Of a DNA stretch of 64,000 nt, positions 43,148 through 51,059 are shown piece by piece. Numbering within the stretch: position 1 is the stretch's first letter; the number at the start of each line of letters is the position of its first letter. The DNA is taken from NCBI GenBank assembly GCA_002479765.1, contig DLOZ01000004.1, positions 110,795 through 174,794 of the forward strand. Reading direction: 5' to 3'. The notes beneath the pieces are model-generated. The model saw only the letters and a list, made by a program, of their open reading frames with translations, was not told the DNA's origin and ran no database searches. Source of the DNA: Sphingomonadales bacterium UBA7471 (lineage in GTDB: Bacteria; Pseudomonadota; Alphaproteobacteria; Sphingomonadales; Sphingomonadaceae). The translations under genes and the position numbers were made by a program.

Positions 43148-46005
43148 CCGGATATCGTCTCGATAATGGCGGGCGCATTGATCGCAACCGACCGGTGGAA
43201 TTTCGCTTTGACGGACATTCCTATCAAGGTTTCGCTGGCGACACTTTGGCTTCAGCTTTGCTTGCCAATGGTATCAGCCTGTTCGGCCGATCGTTTAAAT
43301 ATCACCGCCCGCGCGGAATTATGGCCGCGGGCAGTGAGGAGCCGAACGCGCTCATATCGGTGGATCGGGGGGCAGGTCGCTTCACGCCCAATCTGCGCGC
43401 GACCAGTGTCGAGATCCATGCGGGGCTCAACGCCTTCAGTCAAAATCGCTGGCCGTCGCTAAAGCGCGATTTTGGCGCGATAAATGACCGGCTGGGTATG
43501 TTTTTCCCTGCGGGCTTTTACAACAAAACCTTCATGTGGCCGCGTTCTTTTTGGGAGAAGCTGTATGAACCAGCGATCCGCAAGATGGCTGGACTTGGCG
43601 ATGCGCCGACCCAAGAAGACCCCGACATTTATGCATCCACTTATGCCCATTGCGACCTGTTGATCGTTGGCGCGGGACCCGCTGGTATTGATGCCGCATT
43701 GGAAGCGATGGGTTCGAACAAGCGGATCATTCTGATCGATGAACAGGATGAACTTGGCGGCGGTGCGCTTGCCGATCCGGCTCTATGGCCGTGGCTGGAA
43801 CGCAGCCGCAAAGCGCTCATCGATGCGCCCAATGTCACGATACTCACCCGCACGACGGCGTTCGGCTATTATCACGATAACTTTATCGGCGCGGTGCAGC
43901 GGTTGACCGATCACTCGCCGGACAATTCGGACAGCCCGCGCGAAAAATTATGGCGCGTGCGGGCCGGTGAGGTGGTCCTTGCGCAAGGTGCGATTGAACG
44001 CCCGCTCGTTTTTGACGGCAACGACACGCCCGGCGTGATGCTGTCGTCCGCCGCAAAGGTTTTCGGCCTTCGCTACGGCGTTGCGGTCGGCAAATCGGTC
44101 GCGTTGATGGCCGCGCATGACAGCGGCTGGCATGATGTGTTCGCCTTGGCAAAAGCGGGTGTCGGCATAAAGGCGATCATCGATGTGCGTACCGAGCTGT
44201 CCTCTGCGCTGCTGGACGAGGCCAGCCGGCTTGGCATTAACGTGCACCTCAACCATAGCGTCACTGGCGTAAATGGCCGGCACCGCGTCACATCCATCCA
44301 GATCTGCAATAATGACGATTATGTCGGCACGCGCATCGATTGCGATACGCTGTTGATGGCTGGTGGCTGGACGCCGAGTGTGCATTTATGGTCGCACAGC
44401 AAAGGATCGCTTGCGTGGCGCGATGACATCGGCGCGTATGTTCCTGATCAACCAAACGAAAATGCGCGCTGTGTCGGGGCGTGTTCAGGCGGCTGGGATT
44501 TTGGCAGCGGCGTGATTGTTGATGTGTTGCCAACGCCCAAGGACCAAAGCCGGATAAAGGCCTTCGTCGATTTTCAGAATGATGTCACGGCAAAGGATAT
44601 CAAGCTGGCGGTGCGTGAGGGCTTTCGTTCTATCGAGCATATCAAGCGCTACACAACCAACGGCATGGCGACCGATCAGGGCAAGACATCGAACCTCAAT
44701 GGCTTGCAGATTGCATCAACAGCCCTTGCAAAACCGGTGACCGATATTGGTCTGACAAGCTTTCGTCCGCCCTATACGCCGCAGACTTTCGGTGCGTTGG
44801 CGGGCCATGCAAAGGGCGCATTGTTCCAACCGACGCGGACGACCAATATCGATGGCTGGGCCGCGGAAAATGGCGCAGTGTTTGAACTGGTCGCACAGTG
44901 GCGGCGCGCGCGTTATTTCCCCAAAATGGGCGAGGATATGCACGCGGCGGTGAACCGCGAATGCGTTGCTGTACGGTCGTCAGTCGGCATTTTTGATGCG
45001 TCGACCTTGGGCAAGATTGAAGTCGTTGGCCCCGATGCCGCCGAATTCCTGAACCGCATGTATACCAACCCCTGGAAAGCGCTTGAGCCAGGCCGCTGCC
45101 GCTATGGTCTGCTGTTGAAAGAGGATGGCTTCATCACCGATGACGGTGTTTCCGCGCGGTTGGCGCCCGACCGCTTTCATCTGACGACCACGACCGGCGG
45201 TGCCGCGCGTGTGCTGAATATGATGGAGGATTATCTCCAGACAGAATGGCCTGACCTTGACGTCTGGTTGACCAGCACGACCGAGCAATATGCGGTCATT
45301 GCGCTGCAAGGTCCAAATGCGCGCAAATTGTTGGAACCACTGGTCGAGGGCATTGACCTGTCCGCCGACGCTTTTCCGCATATGGCCATTCGCGAAGGCA
45401 CAATCTGCGGCATTCCAACGCGCCTGTTCCGCGTGAGCTTCACGGGCGAACTTGGTTTCGAAATCAACGTGCCGACGGCTTATGGCCGCGCTTTGTGGGA
45501 ACGGCTGATGGCAGAAGGGGCGAAATTTGACATCACCCCCTATGGCACGGAGGCTATGCACGTGCTGCGCGCCGAAAAGGGGTTCATCATCGTGGGGCAA
45601 GATACCGACGGCACCATAACGCCATTTGATGCCGGTCTCGATTGGGCGGTGGGCAAGAAAAAGCCTGACTTTGTCGGTAAACGGTCCATGGCACGGCCTG
45701 ACCTTGTTGCGCCGGGGCGCAAACAGTTGGTCGGGCTTCTGACCGATGACCCCAATGTTGTCCTGCAAGAAGGTGCACAGATTGTTGCCGACCCGCGTCA
45801 GCCAATCCCGATGACGATGATCGGCCATGTGACCTCTTCTTACTGGAGCGAAACGCTTGGCCGGTCGATCGCCTTTGCCTTAGTGGCAGGTGGGCATGAG
45901 ATGATGGGTGGCACGCTGTACATCCCGATGCCCGGCAAAACGCATGAAGCGAAAGTGACCGGCATGGTTTTTTATGATGCAGAAGGAGCGCGGCTGCATG
46001 TCTGA
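43144..46005 (+). CDS. soxA: Sarcosine oxidase alpha subunit (operon 1)
   Basis: A 953-residue subunit. Order: an N-terminal ferredoxin-like domain without cluster cysteines (FDGHSYQGFAGDTLASALL, FGRSFKYHRPRGI), an NAD/FAD-binding domain (LLIVGAGPAGIDAALEA at about 170), a second nucleotide-fold region, a linker with SFRPPYTPQTFG, and a C-terminal GcvT-type folate domain (from about 590) with FTGELGFEINVP. Length fits the family (about 960-1000). Starts inside the soxD stop and overlaps soxG by eight bases. Confidence 0.94.
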   Translation: MTGYRLDNGGRIDRNRPVEFRFDGHSYQGFAGDTLASALLANGISLFGRSFKYHRPRGIMAAGSEEPNALISVDRGAGRFTPNLRATSVEIHAGLNAFSQNRWPSLKRDFGAINDRLGMFFPAGFYNKTFMWPRSFWEKLYEPAIRKMAGLGDAPTQEDPDIYASTYAHCDLLIVGAGPAGIDAALEAMGSNKRIILIDEQDELGGGALADPALWPWLERSRKALIDAPNVTILTRTTAFGYYHDNFIGAVQRLTDHSPDNSDSPREKLWRVRAGEVVLAQGAIERPLVFDGNDTPGVMLSSAAKVFGLRYGVAVGKSVALMAAHDSGWHDVFALAKAGVGIKAIIDVRTELSSALLDEASRLGINVHLNHSVTGVNGRHRVTSIQICNNDDYVGTRIDCDTLLMAGGWTPSVHLWSHSKGSLAWRDDIGAYVPDQPNENARCVGACSGGWDFGSGVIVDVLPTPKDQSRIKAFVDFQNDVTAKDIKLAVREGFRSIEHIKRYTTNGMATDQGKTSNLNGLQIASTALAKPVTDIGLTSFRPPYTPQTFGALAGHAKGALFQPTRTTNIDGWAAENGAVFELVAQWRRARYFPKMGEDMHAAVNRECVAVRSSVGIFDASTLGKIEVVGPDAAEFLNRMYTNPWKALEPGRCRYGLLLKEDGFITDDGVSARLAPDRFHLTTTTGGAARVLNMMEDYLQTEWPDLDVWLTSTTEQYAVIALQGPNARKLLEPLVEGIDLSADAFPHMAIREGTICGIPTRLFRVSFTGELGFEINVPTAYGRALWERLMAEGAKFDITPYGTEAMHVLRAEKGFIIVGQDTDGTITPFDAGLDWAVGKKKPDFVGKRSMARPDLVAPGRKQLVGLLTDDPNVVLQEGAQIVADPRQPIPMTMIGHVTSSYWSETLGRSIAFALVAGGHEMMGGTLYIPMPGKTHEAKVTGMVFYDAEGARLHV

Positions 46006-46504
46006 TGCCCTTTTCAGGAACGAACCTGTTTCTTCAACGCCGTACGTAGCCGATGGTGTCAGCATCCGCCTTGCTGCACCGCTGAAGCGCTATTCGCTGC
46101 GGGCGCGCACTGCCGACGCTCTGGAAACGGTGCTCAACGTAAAAGTGCCACAGAAAATCGGCGCGACCGAAGGTGGCATTGCGTGCCTTGGTCCGGACGA
46201 ATGGCTCCTGCGCACGCCAGCGGAGGCGGCCATGCCAACCGGCACGGGGTTGCCAGTTGCCATCACGGACATCAGCGAACGATCGATCTGCCTTGTCCTT
46301 GAAGGGCCACGCGCAGCGGAAGTGCTGATGACAGGTTGCCCGCTTGATCTCGACAATTTCGCGGTCGGCCGGGCCACACGAACAATTTATGAAACGGTCG
46401 AAATCATCATCATTCGCGAGGGCGAAGATCGTTTCCATGTTGAGGTGTGGCGCAGTTTTGCCGCATGGCTATGGACTGCGTTCACGACGGCTGCCAGCCA
46501 TTGA
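45998..46504 (+). CDS. soxG: Sarcosine oxidase gamma subunit (operon 1)
   Basis: A 168-residue subunit with the folate-domain-like fold of SoxG. Seen: CLGPDEWLLRTP, ITDISERSICLVLEGPRAAEVLMTGCPLDL and RFHVEVWRSFAAWLW. ATG 45998 is preferred over 45974 because aggag lies about ten bases upstream and the start matches the family. Completes the SoxBDAG set; the transporter gene follows after 29 bases. Confidence 0.9.
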   Translation: MSDALFRNEPVSSTPYVADGVSIRLAAPLKRYSLRARTADALETVLNVKVPQKIGATEGGIACLGPDEWLLRTPAEAAMPTGTGLPVAITDISERSICLVLEGPRAAEVLMTGCPLDLDNFAVGRATRTIYETVEIIIIREGEDRFHVEVWRSFAAWLWTAFTTAASH

Positions 46505-46533
46505 TGGTGGCTTGAGACCTTAAGGAGAGTTCA

Positions 46534-48117
46534 TTGGCCGATTGGGACAAAGCAATAGATCTGGGGAACTATGGCCAATCCAATCGCCATTGGGGCGGGA
46601 TGCATATCAATCCCGCTGTCTTTTTCCCGACGGCCATTATTGCGTTCGCGGTCATACTATTCAGCCTGATCGCGCCTGAAGCATCGGCGGACCTGTTTGC
46701 GGGTTTGCGCAGTGGTGCGGTTGCCCATTTCGACTGGTTCTTCATGATGTCGGGCAATTTGCTTCTGATCTTTTGCGTCGTTGTTGCACTGTCACCGCTG
46801 GGGAAAATCCGGTTGGGCGGCAAAGGCGCTACGCCTGATTATTCGCGACTGTCGTGGTTTGCGATGCTGTTTGGCGCAGGCATGGGCATCGGGCTGGTGT
46901 TTTATGGCGTGGGTGAACCCGTCACCCATTTCACCTCTTCCATGGCAGGCGGTCCTGCAGCGCCGTTGGGCGGCGCTGTTGGCGACGCACAAGCGGCACG
47001 CAGCATCGCTATGGCGGCGACCATCTTTGACTGGGCGTTGCATCCGTGGGCCATTTTTGCAGTCACCGGTCTGGCGCTTGCGCTCTTCAGCTTTGATTTC
47101 AAAATGCCGCTGTCGATGCGGTCGGCATTCTACCCCTTGTTTGGAAAGGCGGTTTGGGGCCGCACAGGCGACGTTATTGAAGTGCTTGCGGTCCTTGCGA
47201 CGATCTTTGGACTGGCCACGTCGCTTGGGCTTGGGGCGCAGCAAGCGATGGCGGGGATCGTCTATCTTTATGGCGTAACGAGCTCGTCACTCACGATACT
47301 GGCGTTGATAGCGGTGATGGCCGCAATTACGTTTCTGTCGATCCGGGGTGGCATTGATCGCGGCATCCGCATTCTGAGCGAGGTCAACATGTGGGTTGCC
47401 TTTGCCTTGCTGGTGTTTGTCTTAACCACGGGCTCCACGCTTCAGCTGATCGGGGATCTTGCGACCAATATCGTCAACTATCTGAAATTTCTCCCAGCGT
47501 TATCGAATCCGGTCGGCCGCACCGACACCGGTTTCTACAATGATTGGTCGGTCTATTACTGGGCATGGTGGATCAGCTGGGCCCCATTTGTCGGCATGTT
47601 CATGGCGCGCATTTCATTGGGCCGGACGGTGCGTGAATTCATTGCGGGGGCCATGATCGCGCCCAGCCTGCTGGGCATCTTGTGGCTGACGATTTTTGGG
47701 GACGCAAGCATCGCACAAATCGTTGCGGGCAATGGTGCGGACTTGGCCAAAGCATCACTGGATACGCAGCTATTTGTGCTGCTCGGCACTTTGCCCTGGG
47801 CGCAGCTCACATCATTCGTTGCCATTGGCTTGATCCTGATCTTTTTCGTCACGGGCTGGGACTCGGGCACGCTGGTGATTGACACAATGACCGCAGGCGG
47901 ACGCACCGATACGCTGCTGCGGCAAAAGACCATCTGGCTGGTCGCTGTTGGCGGTATTGGTATTGTTCTGTTGCTGAGCGGAGGCCTCACGTCGCTGCAG
48001 GCGGGTGCAATCGCCACGGGCTTGCCCTTGGCTTTGGTGTTATTGTGCATGTGTCTGGGTACGCTGAGAGGATTGTTGGCGCTGCATCGCAATCCGGATT
48101 GCAGCGGGAACATATAA
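46534..48117 (+). CDS. BCCT-family betaine/choline/carnitine transporter
   Basis: A 527-residue secondary transporter with about 12 membrane helices. Seen: GMGIGLVFYGVGEPVTHF (BCCT signature) and the tryptophan-rich motif WAWWISWAPFVGMFMARISLGR with the aromatic box for a quaternary ammonium group. It starts at TTG 46534, strongly supported by aaggag seven bases upstream. The operon context points to glycine betaine or a related betaine as cargo. The C-terminal tail is short, so osmosensing of the BetP kind is unlikely. Confidence 0.9.
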   Translation: MADWDKAIDLGNYGQSNRHWGGMHINPAVFFPTAIIAFAVILFSLIAPEASADLFAGLRSGAVAHFDWFFMMSGNLLLIFCVVVALSPLGKIRLGGKGATPDYSRLSWFAMLFGAGMGIGLVFYGVGEPVTHFTSSMAGGPAAPLGGAVGDAQAARSIAMAATIFDWALHPWAIFAVTGLALALFSFDFKMPLSMRSAFYPLFGKAVWGRTGDVIEVLAVLATIFGLATSLGLGAQQAMAGIVYLYGVTSSSLTILALIAVMAAITFLSIRGGIDRGIRILSEVNMWVAFALLVFVLTTGSTLQLIGDLATNIVNYLKFLPALSNPVGRTDTGFYNDWSVYYWAWWISWAPFVGMFMARISLGRTVREFIAGAMIAPSLLGILWLTIFGDASIAQIVAGNGADLAKASLDTQLFVLLGTLPWAQLTSFVAIGLILIFFVTGWDSGTLVIDTMTAGGRTDTLLRQKTIWLVAVGGIGIVLLLSGGLTSLQAGAIATGLPLALVLLCMCLGTLRGLLALHRNPDCSGNI

Positions 48118-48236
48118 GCGGACATTTTGTAGCTGGGCCGACGTCCAGCAAAGTGATGCAAGCCTGCAACGCACCTGGCGCATAATCTGGCTATGTCGAA
48201 AATGCATAGCACTATTACCGGGGGTATCGGATAGCC

Positions 48237-48251
48237 ATTAGCTGAGGTAAT
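48237..48251. promoter_or_regulatory. LysR-type binding box upstream of the operon 1 regulator
   Basis: The 15-mer ATTAGCTGAGGTAAT has the T-N11-A form with six of seven bases matching across its centre. It lies 42 bases before the LysR start and is flanked by ATAGCC (48231) and GGCTAT (48262). Probable autoregulatory site. Confidence 0.5.
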
Positions 48252-48293
48252 ATTAGCCATCGGCTATGCCTGCACGCTTGGGAGGGTTGCTGC

Positions 48294-49283
48294 ATGAAAC
48301 TGCCACAAGAATTCGATCTGCACGCGCTCGAAGTATTCGTGATGACCGTCGAACTTGGCGGCATGTCGCAATGTGCGGCCCATTTGCAGGTGACACAGTC
48401 GGCAGTTTCCCAAACCATCGCAAAGCTTGAGGCCGGCATAGGCGCGTCTTTGTTCGACCGCACGATGCGGCCATTGGGCCTGACGGCCAGCGGAAAGTCC
48501 CTGTTTGCGCGCGGGCAAAAGCTGATTGCGCACGCCAGACTGGCCTATGACGAAGTGCGCGAAGGCGCAAACTTGCCCATATCCAGCATTACGGTCGCGA
48601 TGTCGTTCAGCCTTGCCAACCAACTGACCGCCCCGATTTTGCATAGTCTCGGTGCGCGGGCAGACCGGTGGAATATCCGATCGGGTATCTCCATGGAGCA
48701 TCAGGGCGAGTTTCTGGCGCGCGACATTGATATGCTGGTGACCGGTAGCTTCAATCTTGAGCATCGTGATACAGTCGAGCTGCACCCGGTGTTTGAGGAA
48801 AGCTTCATTCTCGTTTTCCCCAAAGATTTTCGAGAACCGCTGGATCTTGTCGGCTTGCCATCGTCATTGCCGTTCATCCGCTTTTCGCGGCTTACCGGAA
48901 CGGGGCAGCAGATTGAACGCCAGATTGTCCGGATGAAACTGAAACTGCCGCAGATGGTTGAAGTGGAATCGTCGCATCAACAATTGGCATTGGTGGCAGC
49001 GGGGATTGGTTGGGCGATTACCACGCCCGTTTGCTTGGCGGCGGTGCCGGAACTGCTTTCCCAATTGCGCGCCGAACCGATGACAAGGGGGCGGTTTTCA
49101 CGGTCGGTCCAAGTCGTCGCGCGGATCGATGAATTGGGCAATATCCCTAGCCTTACGGCGGCTTTGTGCCAGCAGGTATTGCAGGAAAAAATCTTCCCGC
49201 CGCTCATCGAGGAATATCCATGGATGGCGCAGCAATTGGCGTGGCCGTCGGCTTCGGCCGAAGGCGCGGAGTTAATAGCCTGA
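48294..49283 (+). CDS. LysR-family transcriptional regulator
   Basis: A 329-residue regulator: HTH at about residues 8-68 (LHALEVFVMTVELGGMSQCA, QSAVSQTIAKLEA) and a C-terminal periplasmic-binding-like effector domain. It lies downstream of the BCCT gene in the same direction, which is unusual for a LysR that normally diverges from its target. It overlaps the hydrolase gene (TGATG), so the two are cotranscribed. Likely regulator of operon 1 or of the hydrolase. Ribosome site ggaggg is clear. Confidence 0.85.
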   Translation: MKLPQEFDLHALEVFVMTVELGGMSQCAAHLQVTQSAVSQTIAKLEAGIGASLFDRTMRPLGLTASGKSLFARGQKLIAHARLAYDEVREGANLPISSITVAMSFSLANQLTAPILHSLGARADRWNIRSGISMEHQGEFLARDIDMLVTGSFNLEHRDTVELHPVFEESFILVFPKDFREPLDLVGLPSSLPFIRFSRLTGTGQQIERQIVRMKLKLPQMVEVESSHQQLALVAAGIGWAITTPVCLAAVPELLSQLRAEPMTRGRFSRSVQVVARIDELGNIPSLTAALCQQVLQEKIFPPLIEEYPWMAQQLAWPSASAEGAELIA

Positions 49284-50584
49284 TGCGGCGCGTTATCGCT
49301 TCCATACTGATATTGCTGGCTGCCCCTATTTACGCCAGCCCGCCCAGCGTGCCCGGCGCCGATGCGCCCGAGCTTGCCGCGTTGGGTGCTTATGGCGTTG
49401 GCTTTCGTTCCGTCACCTTCACGCATCGTGACCAGCCCGATGTAGAAAATGCAAATGCGGACCCCAGCAGCGTTCGCCTCGTCGACCGCATCGTGCAGGT
49501 GGACATTTGGTATCCCGCCACGCCGAAAAAGGGCGCCAAAACCGTCCTATATCGCGGCAGCCTGTGGGCAGAGCCACCGCTTCCGCCGGTCGCGTTCACG
49601 CAAAATGGTATCGCGGTTGCGGGCGCGCCTGCCGCAGGCCGCAAGCACCCGTTGGTAATTATAAGCCATGGCTATAGCAACAACCCGGCGGTCATGACGT
49701 GGTTGACCGAGAATCTGGCGTCAAAAGGCTATGTCGTCGCGGCGATCCATCATCGCGATCCAAACCCTTATGTCGTTGCACCAACCACGCGTGCTGCGCC
49801 GAATTTCAACCGGCCGCATGACATTGTATTTGCCGCGGCGCAGCTCCGCGCCACGTTGGGCGATTTGATTGCCCCGGATAATGTTGCGCTCATTGGCTAT
49901 TCACAAGGTGGTTATGGGGTGCTCACCGCAGGTGGTGCAACGCTTGACCCTGCGGGTCCGAATATGAATTTGGTTGCGGGGGGGTGGCTGAAGAAATTCG
50001 CGCGCGGCAGTGCGGATGCGGACGCTCTCAAAGTGCCCGGCGTCAAGGCCGTGGTGGCACTGGCGCCGGCTGGCGGCGCACCAAGCAGCGCATGGGGCGC
50101 CGAGGGCCTCGCCGCGCTGACCGCGCCGCTGCTTCTGATTCATGGCGATAGCGACTTTACTGTTGACTATAAAACGGGCGCGCTGGCGGTCTTTGGTGGC
50201 GCTGTAAATGCCGACCGCTATTTGCTGACTTATAAGCAAGCTGGCCATGCAATCGCGCTCAACCCTACGCCGCGTGAAATGCGCGGTTCGCTGTGGGACA
50301 TAGACTGGTTCGAAGACCCGATTTGGCGGCGGGACCGGATCAATGCCATCAACCTGCACTTTATTTCCGCGTTTCTGGCGGTGCACTTACGGGGCGATGA
50401 GAGCAAAAATGCGTATCTGAATGTCGCCACTGAAAATTCAGACGATGGCGTGTGGAATGCGCCCGCTGGGACGCGATGGGGCGCGTATAGCCCGGGCGGT
50501 GAAGGCGTGACATTATGGAAGGGCTTCCAGCAACGGCATGCGCGCGGCATGACCCTTCTTTATGCGCCTAAAGCGTCAGACTGA
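49283..50584 (+). CDS. Secreted alpha/beta hydrolase, dienelactone-hydrolase/PAF-acetylhydrolase-like
   Basis: A 433-residue predicted periplasmic or exported hydrolase with a signal peptide (RRVIASILILLAAPIYASP). Seen: oxyanion region IISHGYSNN, nucleophile Ser207 in GYSQGGYG, Asp289/Asp291 in HGDSDF and His322 in AGHAIAL, a full Ser-Asp-His triad. The RDxDI-type segment VDIWYPAT resembles COG4188 'predicted dienelactone hydrolase' and PAF acetylhydrolase relatives. It converges on operon 2 and overlaps the last codons of its soxG by 17 bases. Possibly an esterase or lipase; substrate unknown. Confidence 0.8.
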   Translation: MRRVIASILILLAAPIYASPPSVPGADAPELAALGAYGVGFRSVTFTHRDQPDVENANADPSSVRLVDRIVQVDIWYPATPKKGAKTVLYRGSLWAEPPLPPVAFTQNGIAVAGAPAAGRKHPLVIISHGYSNNPAVMTWLTENLASKGYVVAAIHHRDPNPYVVAPTTRAAPNFNRPHDIVFAAAQLRATLGDLIAPDNVALIGYSQGGYGVLTAGGATLDPAGPNMNLVAGGWLKKFARGSADADALKVPGVKAVVALAPAGGAPSSAWGAEGLAALTAPLLLIHGDSDFTVDYKTGALAVFGGAVNADRYLLTYKQAGHAIALNPTPREMRGSLWDIDWFEDPIWRRDRINAINLHFISAFLAVHLRGDESKNAYLNVATENSDDGVWNAPAGTRWGAYSPGGEGVTLWKGFQQRHARGMTLLYAPKASD

Positions 50585-51059
50585 GCGCGGCTGTCTTCCA
50601 AAAATGGATCATGGCTTCGCTGTAGCTGAGCGGAACATAGGCGTGGCAGATATCGTCATCCACCACGTGCAGGCGAACATTGACGTGATCGATGATCGTT
50701 GCCGCGCTGCATCCGGCCGCGAAATTCGGGTTTTCCGCATCAAAAACGCCGCCTTCCATCAACAATGTGCGCCAGCCTTTTCCAGAAAGCTGCACCCGCA
50801 CAACGCTGCCGCCAATTGCCGTGAGCGCACCGTCATCCGCCAATAGGCCGGGCAGTGCCGACACATCGCCTTCGACCAACCAGACGGTGGGTTCATAGCG
50901 GATCAGGCGCAGTGCATCATTGCCGTCAGAACGACCCATGGCTGGTAAGGAAAAGCCTGCCGCTTCCTTGAACCTTTTCGCTACAGACGCGGGATTGCCC
51001 CATATCTCCAGAGTATGAAGCGGCGCTGCGGGCAGCATTGTGATTGTTACATCAGTCAC
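50568..51059 (-). CDS. Sarcosine oxidase gamma-like subunit (operon 2)
   Basis: A 163-residue SoxG-type subunit: ALRLIRYEPTVWLVEG, GSVVRVQLSGKGWRTLLMEGGVFD and DDICHAYVPLSYSEAMIHFW. GTG 51059 is chosen because ggggag lies about seven bases upstream and it overlaps the soxA-like stop by eight bases, exactly as soxG does in operon 1. ATG 51038 is an alternative. It is divergent in sequence from the operon 1 gamma subunit. Last gene of the eight-gene operon. Confidence 0.8.
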   Translation of the reverse strand: MTDVTITMLPAAPLHTLEIWGNPASVAKRFKEAAGFSLPAMGRSDGNDALRLIRYEPTVWLVEGDVSALPGLLADDGALTAIGGSVVRVQLSGKGWRTLLMEGGVFDAENPNFAAGCSAATIIDHVNVRLHVVDDDICHAYVPLSYSEAMIHFWKTAALSLTL

